64,000 bases of DNA, from NCBI GenBank assembly GCA_907163345.1, contig CAJQUN010000978.1, positions 1 to 64,000 on the forward strand, given 5' to 3'. Source of the DNA: Haberlea rhodopensis (taxonomy: Eukaryota > Streptophyta > Magnoliopsida > Lamiales > Gesneriaceae). The position numbers and the translations under genes were made by a program. The notes beneath the pieces were generated by a model. It had not been told where the DNA came from, searched no databases, and was given only the letters and a program-made list of their open reading frames with translations. This document shows positions 33,626-46,300 of this stretch, piece after piece (position 1 is the stretch's first letter; each line of letters opens with the position of its first letter).

Positions 33626-35494
33626 GTGTACAAGGCTCATATCGGATCTATGTGATTAAATTATGTTAATCATATTAGAATTAATATTGCATGCTATTAA
33701 AACTGTTTAAATTCATATATGTTATGAAATTAATTTTAGTTTATGAAAATCATCGTATAATTGTATTTGATATAATTGGCGAATAATTGTATACGATACA
33801 CGAAAGCGTAAAATCGAGGGGTTAGCTCATGCATGGCTCACGGCAGCCACCAAAGGATGGCTAGGGTTTCGAACCCTAGTCACCTTGGCTCACAGCCGCC
33901 GCATGAGCTAGAGTTTCGAACCCATAAGCTCGTGCATGGCCATGTAGCCGCCGAATAAGGGCTAGGGTTCGGACCTTGGCTCGTGCATGGGTCAAGCCGT
34001 CACACAATCTAGGGTTTTGAACTCTATTGGCTCGATAAAGTATTGAGAAGGTGCAAGTTGGTTCGATCATGGTCCACGGAATTATGAGGGTCGACGGCTA
34101 CACCACATGAGGGCTAGGGTTTTTCGAACCCTTGGCTCGAGATGGTTAAGCCATCACCGTCATGAACCGTCCATGGTTGGATCGTAGCTTGTGGCTCATA
34201 AATTTCGTTGTTTCAAGCAAGTTGGCTCGATAAAAAAAAAAATAAAGATGGTGCGAGGCGGCTAGGGTTTGGAACCCTAGCGCCGCCGCCGCTCGAGCTT
34301 GGCTCGGCCATGGGCTAGGGTTTCGAACCCTAAGCCCATCAATGGTCCAGCCGAGTTGTTGTGGTTCGAACCATGGTGGTTCGAGCTTTAGTCGCTTTAG
34401 TTCGTGGCATGTGATGTCCCGAGCGTACGATAATTTTTCAAAAATTATTTTACAGTTTTAATTAGAATTAAATTTAAAATGTTTAGAATTTAGTTAATTA
34501 AATGTTAATGCATGCTTTATGTGTTGTTTGAGCATGGTGCGTGGTTATAGCCCTTTGACCTATTAGATAGGATTTGTGGATGTTTGTAATTTATAATACG
34601 ACCTGCGTGTCGTGCCTTTCTCTATTTTATTCTAAATGTAATCCCTCCCCTATGTTCCCCTCGAATGTGAATCGAGGAATTCTATATCTTGTAAATAGTG
34701 TAGTTTATTTTATTGATGATGATCAATGAAGATGGAGCATCGTGCCGGGATGAGGAGGCCATTCACAAATTGGAGCCAAGGAAGGTGCTTGTGAAGTTAC
34801 CTTAGGTTGACTCATAGGATTTTCTCATTGGCTTGAGAAAATCATTAGTAGGGGCTATAACCATGTCACGTTTAATTATGTATGTTGATGCATGATTTAA
34901 CTTATGTTTTAGTTTGATAATAGTATTACACATATATGTAGATATGTATACAACTATATGTAGTGGACATATTTTAAATTATCAAATTAATCATGAGATC
35001 AATAAATCCCTCTAAAATATTAAGTTTTAGATGCCTTCCAAAATTAAAAGTACTCGTCAATAACTTCGATTGTACATGTGTGGGTTTGCCAAAGCAAAGC
35101 ACCGTGGCAATCTTAGTAAGGCGCGAAAGGATAAAAGTGATATCCGTTATACTTTAATTGGGTACGACTTAACTAGGTTATCTCAATAGGATTGGGAACC
35201 TAGAGGCATGGGTTGGATTATAATTCATTTGATGAATTGAACAAAGTGTTGTTCGTCCAACTATCCAAGAATTATATGTGATATAATTGACAAAGTGTTG
35301 TCTACCTAAATAACCGAGTCTTGGGCGATTAGCCAAAGCTAACTCAAGATTAGGCGAAATATGGATCTTGGCCCACTAAAGGTTTCGAGGGTTGATATTT
35401 TTCAAACAAAATAGTGGGAGTATCATTTAATATAAGACCATGTTAAATGATTTAAATCATAAACTTATTTTGCATATTTATATTGTAGATATCC
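33626..35494 (+). other. Element C long non-coding leader with CTAGGGTTTCGAACCCTAG repeats
   Basis: There is no convincing frame in the 1.87 kb between primer site and gag. From 33850 to 34400 the self-complementary motif CTAGGGTTTCGAACCCTAG recurs about seven times, perfect or nearly so, each containing the telo-box AAACCCTAG. The leader ends with TATTGTAG six bases before the gag ATG, which resembles a 3' splice site. A donor-like AAGG|GTAAGA is at 33497-33505, inside the LTR. Confidence 0.65.
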
Positions 35495-36433
35495 ATGGCA
35501 ACTAACAACGTTACTAGCACTTTATCACTGCGATCGGTCCTTGAGAAGGACAAATTAAATGGGACAAATTTCCTAGACTGGCATAGGAACTTGAGGATAG
35601 TCCTCAAACAAGAAAAGAAACAATATGTCCTAGAGGAACCCTTGCCCGCTGAGGAACCTCCCCTAACAGCTACAAGAGCTGAAAAAGATGCTTACAAGAA
35701 GCATCAGAGTGACGCACTTGATGTTGGGTGCCTCATGCTTGCCACCATGAACTCTGAGCTTCAGAAGCAACATGAGGAAATGGAGGCGTTCGAGCAGTTG
35801 TACCAACAGCAAGCAAGACAAGAGAGGTATGACGTCTCTAAGGCGTTATTTCAGTGCAGGATGGTAGAAGGAAGCTTAGTTGGAACTCATGTGCTCAAGA
35901 TGATTGGGTACATTGAGAATCTGGACAAGCTAGGTTTTCCATTGGACCAAGAGTTGGCCACCGATGTAATCTTGCAATCGTTGCCTGAGAGCTTCAGTCA
36001 ATTTGTAGTTAATTACAATATGACTGACATGGAAAAGACTCTACCCCAGTTGCTTGGTATGTTGAGAACATATGAAGCAAATACTAAGAAGACTAAGGCC
36101 ACAAATGTCCTTATTGTGAATAAGGGCAAAGGAAGGGCCAAAGCTAAAGGCAACAAGAAAGCAAAGAAGGTCTTTGCTAAATCTAAGCCAAAGTCTTATG
36201 CACTGAAGCCAAAGGGAGGGATAGCAAAGGAAGGGAACTGTTTCCATTGCGGTGAGACCGGCCATTGGAAAAGAAACTGCAAAGTATATCTGGAGGATCT
36301 AAAGAAAGGAAGTGTGACTTCCGCTTCAGGTATTTTTGTTATAGAAGTCAATTTATCTACTTCTTCATCATGGGTATTAGATACTGGATGTGGATCTCAC
36401 ATTTGTGTAAGTGCAGGATCTCAAAAGGAGTAG
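35495..36433 (+). pseudogene. Element C gag and start of protease
   Basis: A 312-codon frame starts ATGGCAACTAAC. It has the copia gag opening KLNGTNFLDWHRNLRIVL, a Lys-rich basic stretch, one CCHC zinc knuckle CFHCGETGHWKRNC (about 36239-36280) and the protease active site WVLDTGCGSHIC (about 36370-36405). It then breaks: pol continues in another register from about 36411, which implies a 1-2 base loss near 36412. Gag coats the RNA; the protease matures the polyprotein. Confidence 0.92.
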
Positions 36434-37907
36434 GACATTGGCGAAAGGTGAAGTTGATCTCCGAGTTGGAAATGGAGCAAGAGTTGCTGCATTAGCTATA
36501 GGAGATTATCATTTAGCTTTACCTTCTGGTTTATCACTGATTTTAAAAGACTGTTATTTTGTGCCTTCAATTACTAAAAACATTATTTCTATTTCTTGTT
36601 TAGACAAGTATGGTTTTTCATTTATAATAAAGGACAATTGTTGTTCTATTTATTTAAATGATATGTTTTATGCTAATGCACAAATGGTGAATGGTCTTTA
36701 TGTATTGAATCTTGATATGCCTATCTATAACATAAATACTAAAAGGATTAAAAATAATGATTGTAATCCGACTTATCTCTGGCACTGTCGCTTGGGCCAC
36801 ATAAACGAGAACCGCATAACTAAACTCCATAAGGATGGAATATTAGATTCATTTGATTTTGAATCATATGAAACATGCGAATCTTGTTTAATGGGCAAGA
36901 TGACTAAAGCCCCTTTCAAGGGACATGTTGAAAGGGCAAATGTTTTATTGGGACTAATACATAGTGATGTATGTGGACCAATAAGTACACCAGCTAGAGG
37001 TGGTTTTCAATACTTCGTTACATTTACTGATGACCTCAGTAGATATGGGTATGTGTACCTAATGAAACATAAACATGAAACCTTTGAAAAGTTCAAAGAT
37101 TTCAAGAATGAAGTACAAAACCAACTTGGCAAAAGTATCAAAATCCTTCGATCAGATCGAGGAGGAGAGTACTTAAACCAAGAGTTTCATGACTATCTAA
37201 AGGAGTGTGGGATAGTCCCACAACTCACTCCTCCGTATACTCCACAATGGAATGGTGTATCCGAGAGGAGAAATCGAACCTTGTTAGACATGGTTAGATC
37301 AATGATGAGTCATGCAGATCTTCCGATATCCTTTTGGGGACACGCTCTAGAAACAGCGATTTTCTTACTGAACCGTGTTCCATCTAAATCAGTGGAAAAG
37401 ACACCATATGAGATATGGACTGGGAAGCGTCCTAGTATGTCTTTTATGAAGATTTGGGGTTGTGAGGCTTTCGTTAGACGTCACGCCACTAACAAACTTG
37501 GACCCAAATCTGATAAGTGTTTATTTGTGGGGTATCCTAAGGAAACGAAAGGATACTATTTCTACTATCCCACCGAGAACAAAGTAGTTGTTGCTCGGAC
37601 TGGTGTATTTCTTGAAAGAGAATTTATCTCTAGAAAAACCAGTGGGAGAAAAATAGAACTTAGTAAAGTTCAACCACAAGAAAACACTGAACCTGAGATT
37701 GAGATGGAAACAGAGCAGGCACCACAAACTGTTGTGGAAGAAGTACCTGCTCAAGAGACACAAGCCCAGCGTAGGTCTGTAAGAGAACACCGGGAGCCAC
37801 AGAGATATGGATTTCTTGTGACTCAACAAGGTGACTTACTATTTATTGATGAGGATGAGCCGTCATCTTATCAACAAGCTATAATGGGCAATGATTCTGA
37901 GAAATGA
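36411..37907 (+). pseudogene. Element C integrase and start of reverse transcriptase
   Basis: After the frameshift the frame runs about 498 codons. It holds the protease end, the integrase zinc finger (WHCRLGHIN ... CESCLMGK, about 36780-36900), the catalytic core (IHSDVCGP, LRSDRGGEY, QWNGVSERRNRT) and the GKRPS-WGCEA C-terminal motifs. A TGA at 37905-37907, most simply from TGG, ends it. The pol frame itself continues beyond that stop. Confidence 0.92.
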
Positions 37908-39437
37908 CAAGAGGCCATGAAATCTGAGATGGAATCCATGTATGCAAACCAAGTATGGACTTTGGTTGATCCACCTGAAGGGGTATGACCCATAGGGTGC
38001 AAATGGATTTTCAAGAAAAAGACCGATATGGATGGTAACGTACAAACCTATAAAGGTCGGCTGGTTGCAAAAGGATTCAAACAAATTCATGGTATTGACT
38101 ATGATGAAACATTTTCACCAGTGGCCATGGTTAAATCCATAAGGATCTTACTTGCAATAGCTGCATTTCATGATTATGAAATCTGGCAGATGGATGTCAA
38201 AACAGCTTTCCTTAATGGAAATCTGCTCGAGGATGTGTACATGACACAGCCCGAGGGTTTTGTCGATCCAAAGGATGCTGGAAAGATATGCAAGCTACAA
38301 CGATCCATTTATGGATTGAAGCAAGCTTCTCGGAGTTGGAATCTTCGTTTTGATGATGCAATCAAAGAGTTTGGTTTTATCAAAAATGAAGATGAACCTT
38401 GTGTCTACAAGAAGGTCAGTGGGAGCGTAATCATTTTCCTAGTGTTGTATGTAGATGACATACTTCTTATTGGAAATGATATCCCTGCCTTGCAATCTGT
38501 AAAGATTTGGCTAGGGAACTGCTTTTCGATGAAAGATTTAGGAGAAGCCACCTATGTATTAGGAATCAAGATCTATAGAGATAGATCGAGAAGGCTTCTT
38601 GGTCTAAGTCAAAATACATACATAGACAAGGTGCTTAAAAGGTTTAGCATGCAAGAATCCAAGAAAGGATTCGTGCCTATGACACATGGTATTTATCTCT
38701 CGAAGGAACAGTGTCCTTCAACACCAGATGAGAGACAACGCATGAGTAAGATTCCATACGCGTCAGCTATTGGATCTATCATGTATGCCATGATATGTAC
38801 TCGTCCCGATGTATCGTATGCTTTGAGCATGACGAGCAGATATCAAGTTGATCCAGGTGAAGGTCACTGGATTGCTGTCAAGAACATCCTGAAGTACTTG
38901 AGAAGGACTAAGGATACATTCTTGATTTATGGAGGTGAGGAAGAGCTCAATGTAATGGGTTACACTGATGCTAGCTTCCAAACCGACAAAGATGATTTTC
39001 GATCGCAATCTGGATATGTGTATTGCCTAAATGGAGGTGCTGTGAGCTGGAAGAGTTCAAAGTAAGAAACAGTAGCCGATTCTACAACGGAAGCTGAGTA
39101 TATTGCTGCCTCGGATGCAGCAAAGGAAGCTGTTTGGATGAGGAAGTTCATTTCTGAACTTGGAGTGGTGCCTAGCATTAAAGATCCGATAGAACTCTAT
39201 TGTGACAACAATGGAGCGATCGCATTGGCTAAGGAACCAAGATCTCACCAAAGATCCAAGCACATACTTAGGCGTTTCCATTTCATTCGAGAAATCGTTG
39301 AAAGGGGAGATGTTAAAATATGCAAAGTACCAACAGATGATAATGTATCTGACCCATTGACGAAGCCGCTGTCACAGCAGAAGCATGATCGTCATACTAG
39401 ATCTCTAGGCATTAGGTATATGTCTGAGTGGTCTTAG
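37908..39437 (+). pseudogene. Element C reverse transcriptase and RNase H
   Basis: The frame is the same as before. A second stop, TGA at 37986-37988 (CGA expected), precedes the open stretch 38028-39065. This has VAKGFKQIHGIDYDETFSPV, the catalytic LYVDDILLIG (about 38443-38472) and RNase H with GYTDASFQTD. A third stop, TAA at 39063-39065 (CAA expected), splits RNase H; the rest (EAEYIAAS, CDNNGAIALAKEP) runs to 39437. All three stops fit C-to-T changes on one strand or the other. Confidence 0.92.
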
Positions 39438-39439
39438 TG

Positions 39440-39452
39440 CAAGTGGGAGATT
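39440..39452 (+). other. Element C polypurine tract
   Basis: CAAGTGGGAGATT directly before the 3' LTR start at 39453, the plus-strand primer. Confidence 0.8.
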
Positions 39453-40942
39453 TGTTGGGATATGCCCTAAGACAAGTCATTAGATGATTGTTTAAGACAT
39501 ACAATGTTTATGGATTTATGAATGGCAATTCATTATTATATATTATTCTTTTAACTGTGCATTGTGAATTAATATATATGTTAATATAGTCCTTAGAATA
39601 ATATTGTATTATTCTTAAAGATGTCCCTAGTCAAGTATTATCATGAATAGGGATAATGATAATACGTAGAGACTAGTATATGTTGATCGATGAATTGTTC
39701 ATTGATATGAGATATCAAATCAACATATGGGTACATGTTAGAGAACGATGTACTGGACAGACCCACCATGAGAATGCAACATGGATAGTTATATGATCGT
39801 CATATGCAATTCTCATAGTGATAATAATGTATGTAATCCTTACGACTTGTGATCATCAGAGATCCCAACATAAGGAGTTATGTATCTTGATATCGTCAAA
39901 CGTTACCCGTAACAGGGTAATCTATAAAGGCGACTATTGGATACACTACGAATTATGTAGAGGGATGTTGACTGATAGGATTTGTCCCTCCTATATAACA
40001 GGAGATGTGTTTGGCCCTTGATCAAGTGAGAACTAAAATGCATGGCCATGCTCGAATGAGTCGATATGAGATATCGAGCTTATTCGTTTATTCTAGTTCT
40101 ACTTGGGGATCAAGAAATAAAGATTGGATATACGAGTATGACTATTCCATGACTCGTGTTCAATCTACACACAAAGGACAAAGGGATTAAGTTACATGAT
40201 TAATATTATCACAAGTTCTAAAGGTTATGTCGAGTCATTGACATTCTTGTAATTTGGGTAGCATCGATGTGTTGCTAGATACCGCTCAATGCTTGCGACA
40301 TAAAATGAGATTTTATGTCACTACCAACATTACGAGATCCTATCGGGTCGCACAAAAGATTAAATCGAGAAGGGAAATTAAATTCATGGGATGAATTAAA
40401 TAATTAAGAGGAGTCTTAATTAATAATCATGATGATTAATTAAATCATGGGCTTAAGCCCATGAGGCTTTATGAAAGCCTTTAATTAATTATATAAAAGA
40501 TGATTACAAGGTTTTTAATTGCAAGACAATTTTCATAACACAAAACCTACACAAAAAGAAGCATTCGGCCGCCTCCTCCAATTGCTCTCGGCTTGCTTGA
40601 TAGTCGAAGGGTGTTGTGGTGGATTCCGGCCATTCTTTCGATTGTGAATCGAGCGTGCTTAGTGTATCGGTTTACTAACTTGTCTAGCAACTTGTTATTA
40701 AACCATCCCTTCACCCGATTTGATCGTGTGGATACCGTGGAGGCAAAACTCCTCGAGTTTTGCTATTGACTCGGAGAAGGCGTAGGACGTGGTGCTGCTC
40801 CGTGGAATCTGCTTCAAACACGCAACAAGGGTAAGACTCTTATGTATTCTCTAATCCGATATGAATCCCTATGTATAGATCTGCTGGCTAGTAATCCTAA
40901 AATTTTATTCCGCTGCGTTGTATGCTCTAAGGATTTCTAACA
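39453..40942 (+). mobile_element. Element C 3' LTR
   Basis: It is nearly identical to 32123-33611. Visible differences include small indels near 39585, 39977, 39997 and 40021. It ends ATTTCTAACA, followed by the ACGAT duplication at 40943-40947. TATA box at 40490-40498. Confidence 0.95.
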
Positions 40943-41099
40943 ACGATGATGATGTTTATGATGATGTTTATGATGACGTTATGATGAAGATGTTTATGAT
41001 GATGGTTACGATGATGATGTTTATGATGATGTTATGATGATGATGTTTATGATGACGTTTATGATGATGAAGTTTATGATAAGGTCATACGACGTGTAC

Positions 41100-41310
41100 G
41101 ATTGGGTAAGACGCCCGCGTGGTAAGATGCCACCCAAAGCATGTGAGTGGGTAAGATGCCCCCGTGGTAAGATGCCCCCGTGGTAAGATGCCACGCAATG
41201 TTTATGATATGGTAAGACACCATATGATTGGGTAAGATGCACATGTGGTAAGATGCCACACGATGATTATGATATGGTAAGATGCCATACAATGGGGTAA
41301 GATGCCCTAA
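41100..41310. repeat. GGTAAGATGCC tandem repeat in LTR B
   Basis: About nine copies of GGTAAGATGCC(A/C) at 20-40 bp spacing, separated by variable spacers such as CACGCAATGTTTATGATAT. The counterpart is 55245-55435. Confidence 0.88.
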
Positions 41311-41557
41311 TATATGAGTAAGAGTCAGGGATAACAAAGGAAGTCGAAGGACGACCAACAACCTTTACTTAACTAGGATGTTATGCATTATTGTATGCTT
41401 TTGATATAATGTTAAGTAAATATGTATATGCTCACGATGTGTTATCCCTGTAGGTACACTTTTGGACCGAGGGGCCTAGGGTCGGGTTGAGGAGGTGAGC
41501 TAAAGGAAGCAAGATGAATGTAGGATGCAGGATTTTGATAGTCTCTACTCTAGGAGT

Positions 41558-41562
41558 AGTGT
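41558..41562. repeat. Target-site duplication of element D, left copy
   Basis: AGTGT before TGTAAGGACCC. The same 5 bp are at 48861-48865 after GGACATCACA. The intact LTR of B has a single AGTGT near 55685. Confidence 0.95.
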
Positions 41563-43309
41563 TGTAAGGACCCTAGTTCCTTAACGATGAAATAAAGATA
41601 TAAATATGGCTAAACATGTATTAGAGACATCTTAGAGTTCTGGTTGTTATGTGAGCTCAATATAATTACAGGCCAAAAATAAAACTTCAGTAGTTAGTTA
41701 ATTACATTCCCAAAATGAATGATAAGACTAACAAAAATCCTGTAATCTAACTTCTTTCAAGTCCCTTTAAGCTCACAGTTCAACCCAACCCTGAGCCCCT
41801 TTTCTCCAAAAGCGTACCTACAGGAACAACTCACCATGAGCATATAAATATCACCATTTAATCACAATTCAACTTAACAAAGTAATAAGCGCATGCGGCA
41901 AATAATAGATATGCTCCTTGATCACCACATTAGCACATTTCACTGTTGTTCCTGTTTCACAAATTTATGCATAAAATCATTATTTCACGACATAATGATC
42001 GATAACGCGTTTCCAATTATATCCACAATATTTCACATTAATCACTAGAATTGTGACTGTTCCGGTCCCAATACAACAGCGGAATTTTAGGACCCCTCGC
42101 TTCGACATATAGCGGCATCATATGATATCCCTCCCTTCGACAATGAAAGCGGCATGTTACTTCGCTTAGACATGACAGCGGCAAATATCATACTACCATC
42201 GCTTCATATGACAGCGGCAAGTACCTCCCTCGCTCGGAGATAAAGGCTACATGAACATTCATCAATTCTACCACAATTAATCAAACACAATTGATTCCAA
42301 TATCATGATATAACACTATCATTTCACATATCCCATCACATAAGGGCACGATATTCACAATATACATCATCACAGTTATAACACGTTTTTACCGTCCGAT
42401 GCTCGTACGTCTCACTACGTACCTTAGTTTCAAAAGTGGAGAAGTTGTATAACTTTATCTCCTCGACGTTGTTGGCACCTGAGATGGTTCTACACAACCA
42501 TACAATTCAATATTAGAAGCCAAATAATAGTCGAATACCAAAAATTCAACAAAATACAACATTTTTCAAAATTACACAGCTGGCGATCGATTGCTCCACT
42601 GAGGCGATCGATCGCCTCAAATTTTTTCCCGCGGCGATCGATCGCTTCAAACATGGCGATCGATCGCCTAACCCTTGGTTTGACTACTGCCTCTCGGCGA
42701 TCGGTCGCCTCATTTTAGGCGATCGATCGCCTGCCCTGCGAGAAGCCCACTGCCCTTAGGCGATCGGTCGCCTCTTTTCAGGCGATCGATCCCCTCGCAC
42801 AGACACACGATTTTCACCATTTTTACACCAAAAATTCCTTCCCAACTTCCACAACACTTATACCAACAAACCCAAAACACAAAAACACTTTAAACCTTCA
42901 ATATACATCACAAAACAACCCCAAAATCCCACACCCAACCACAAAACATACCAACCCAAATAAACCCATTTTCATACTCCAAACCACCACCCAAAATCAC
43001 AATAAACCTCACAAAACAACAAGGGATGATATATATATACATCCTAGGCCCCAAATCTTACCAAGAAATCACAAGAATCAAGTTTTGCAAGAACTTCTCT
43101 TCCACCTTGGAGTCCCACTCGAAAATGAGAGGAGGAGGGTAGGGTTTGAAAAGTGTTGGGGGTTGAATAATGTGAGGGGGGTAAAGATGATATGAGGTTA
43201 TAGTGGGTTATGAGAGTTAATTAAATTTTACACCCCACTTCCTAACATGATGCAAATTATGCCCAACATTGTATTTTAGACACATTTCACCACAATGCGC
43301 CAAATACCT
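41563..43309 (-). mobile_element. Element D 3' LTR, truncated
   Basis: It matches 46876-48630 of the other LTR, then stops at the deletion junction. It keeps the GTACGT-CTCACT-ACGTAC repeat (42405-42422), the palindrome array (42584-42791), a TATA run (43030-43039) and AGCGGCA repeats near 42075-42250. Confidence 0.92.
42584..42791. repeat. GCGATCGATCGC palindrome array, element D left LTR
   Basis: About eight boxes in the form GGCGATCGATCGCC or GGCGATCGGTCGCC. One box here has a CCCC change that the partner at 47895-48110 lacks. Confidence 0.9.
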
Positions 43310-46300
43310 CAGGCATTTCTTAACGAATGACATAACGTCTCTCTTCATCCGTCTCCACCAAAATTGATCACACAAGTCCTTGGACATCTTTCTCCCACCT
43401 GGATGGATGCTAAATTTGCTAATGTGAGCACGATGCAGGATCCCTTGACGCAACTCTGGTGCCCTCGGCACTACCCAACGGTTACCAAGCCTCAAAGAAC
43501 CATCTTCTGCTACTCTGAACTTCGATAATTGACCCAGATGTAAATATGACAACCATCTCTGTATCTCACCGTCTGTCACCTGAGCTTTCCTGATAAGTTC
43601 AAAGATGTCCGGTTCTGCCAATAGGGTCGATACCAGCACCGGCGATACATCTAAATCAAAATCATATCCCAAATGACAAAAAGAGGTCATCAAGGCCGAC
43701 AACTGAATAACATCATCTGCCGTACACTTTACCTTCCTACTTAAGGCGTCAACTGTCAGGTTCGCCTTCCCTGGATGGTACTCTATCTCGCAATCATAGT
43801 CCTTGAGCAAGTCCATCCACCTCCTTTGCCTCATATTCAGTTCCACTTGGGTAAATAGGAACTTCAAGCTCTTATGATCCGTGTAAATGGTGAAAGAAGT
43901 ACCATAAAGATAATGCCGCCAAATTTTCAAAGCGAAAATAATGGCTGCCAGTTCTAAATCATGAACCGGGTACCTGGTCTCATGAGGCTTCAACTGTCTC
44001 GATGCATAAGCCACCACATGCCTATCCTGCATCAGTACACAGCCCAATCCCTGCAGTGATGCATCCGTGTACAAAGCAAACCTCTCGTTCTCCGAAGGGA
44101 TCACCAGAACAGGTGCTGTAGTCAACCGGTGCTTCAACTCTTGGAAGCTTTGCTCACATGCCTCAGACCAAGAAAACGGAACACCCTTCTGAGTCAACTG
44201 CGTCAATGGTTTAGCGATCTTAGAGAATCCCTCAATGAAACGTCGGTAGTAACCCGCTAAACCGAGGAAGCTACGGATCTCGGGCACAGATGTAGGCGCA
44301 GACCAATCCATCACTGCTTCCACTTTCCTGGGATCTACAGAAATCCCATCACTAGAGATCACATGCCCCAAAAATACCACGCTGCTCAGCCAAAATTCAC
44401 ATTTGCTCAGCTTAGCATACAACTGATTGTCCCTCAGAATCTGGAGCACTGTCCTCAAATGATTCCTGTGATCTTCCTCGCTTCGAGAATAGATAAGTAT
44501 ATCGTCAATAAATACGATGACGAATTGATCCAAAAAGGGTTGGAACACTCGATTCATCAAGCTCATAAACACAGCCGGGGCGTTTGTCACTCCAAACGGC
44601 ATGACCAAAAACTTATAGTGACCATAACGGGTCCGGAAGGCCGTCTTCTGCACATCATTCTCTCTAACTCGGATCTGGTGGTACCCCGACCTCAAATCAA
44701 TCTTACTATACAACCTCGTGCCCTGCAACTGATCAAATAAATCGTCGATCCGCGGAAGAGGGTATTTATTCTTCACTGTGGCCTTATTCAATTGTCTGTA
44801 GTCGATGCACAGTCTCATCGACCCATCCTTCTTTTTCACAAATAACACAGGCGCACCCCAAGGTGATACGCTGGGGCGTATGTAACCTTTATCAAGTAGT
44901 TCCTGCAGCTGCTCTTTCAGCTCTCTTAACTCCGCTGGTGCCATCCTGTAAGGGGCACGAGAAATAGCGGATGTCCCCGGTAATAATTCGATCCCAAACT
45001 CAACTTCCCTAACCGGCGGGAATCCGGGAATCTCCTCCGGAAATACATCGGCAAACTCGGCAACCACGGGTATATCTTCGACTCTTAACTCTTCTTTCTT
45101 GCCAGCAATGTCAATGGCATAAATAAGATAAACCTCATGCCCACGTTCCAATAACTGAGTCATCTTCAAAGGCGATATCAACGGAATTCTTGAGCGGGAA
45201 CCATCCCCATAAAAAGTCCACCGGACCCCTAAATCAGATCTGAACCGCACTGTCCTCTGACTACAGTCCACTACTGCCTGGTATCTGTTCAGCACATCAA
45301 TACCCACAATGCAGTCGAAGTCCGACATACCCTGAACAATCAAATCTAACTTCAACTCGTTGCCCTCAAAATAAATGAGGCCGTCATCAACAAACTGATC
45401 TGCAATCACACTCTTTCTAGCGGGTGTCGAAACCACAAGAGGCGTGGGTGACGGAGTCGTGCATATACGGTGCCTCTCCACAAAACTCGTCGACACAAAG
45501 GAGTGTGACGCACCTGTATCTATCAAAATATAAGCAGGGTGCGTAAATAAATAACACGTACCCGCTATCACTTCTTCTGGAGCTGCTGTAGCCTGCTCCC
45601 TGGTGAGGGCATACACTTGCCCTTGAGGTGGCCCCAACGGCTGTCCTCCCAATGGCCTCGGTGCAAATGGTGGTCTCTGCTGTGCTGGCCTGTCTGAAGG
45701 TCTCCCCATAGTATTCTGTGACCCTCCCCGATTAGGACAATTTCGGGCCAAGTGACCATGTTTCCCACACTCATAACAAGCAGAGCATACTTTCACTGAA
45801 TGCGGTCCCCCGCACAGAAAACACTTAACCTTCTCAAAATTGCTAGCCTGAGACTGTCCCCTATGAGACGGAGCATTACTCCCACGACCACCCCTTCCAC
45901 GAGCATCTTGCCACCTACCACCGAATCTGGAAGATGATGAGTTTCCCTTTGGCTTAAAATGGTCGCCCCTTGGTTTCAAGTTTTCAGGGGTCGGCCTCTG
46001 TGATGGTGCTGGAGGCGGTGCCACAGTCGGATATGCACCCACTCCTAATTCTGCCAATTCAGCTCGTGCTAGGGCGTCATCAAAACAAGTAGGGCCATAA
46101 GTGATCACCCTATCATACAACTCCGGCCTCAAGCCTTTCATAAAATTCCTCATCTTTGCTTGGGTGCTAGAGGCGATATGAGGCACATATCTGAGTAAAG
46201 AACAGTACTGGAGGGCATAGTCAGACACCGGCATAGTACCTTGCCTCAAGCTATTGAATTCATCCTCTTTAGCCTGCCGTGCAGCTGCTGAGAAGTACCG

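Larger units (their letters stand above)
32123..40942 (+). mobile_element. Complete Ty1/copia element C inserted in the LTR of B
   Basis: An 8.82-kb element with LTRs of about 1,490 bp at 32123-33611 and 39453-40942, primer site 33613-33625, a leader of 1.87 kb, gag-pol 35495-39437 and a polypurine tract before 39453. The domain order protease-integrase-reverse transcriptase-RNase H is that of copia elements. The LTRs differ at only about ten places by eye, so insertion was recent. Three stops and one frameshift in pol make this copy non-autonomous. Confidence 0.95.
40948..41562 (+). mobile_element. Element B 5' LTR, second piece
   Basis: This resumes the ATGATG repeat, then a GGTAAGATGCC repeat block (41100-41310), the TATGCTCACGATG...TGTAG block (41427-41453) and the U5 part up to the insertion of D. 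It matches 55098-55688 in the right LTR. Confidence 0.92.

Noticed and set aside
33850..34400. Interstitial telomere repeats
   Set aside because: The motif is a palindrome CTAGGGTTTCGAACCCTAG at spaced positions, not tandem TTTAGGG.
42584..42800. Arrays as transposon terminal inverted repeats (MITE)
   Set aside because: Boxes are many and inside LTRs; there is no pair of terminal repeats with its own target duplication.
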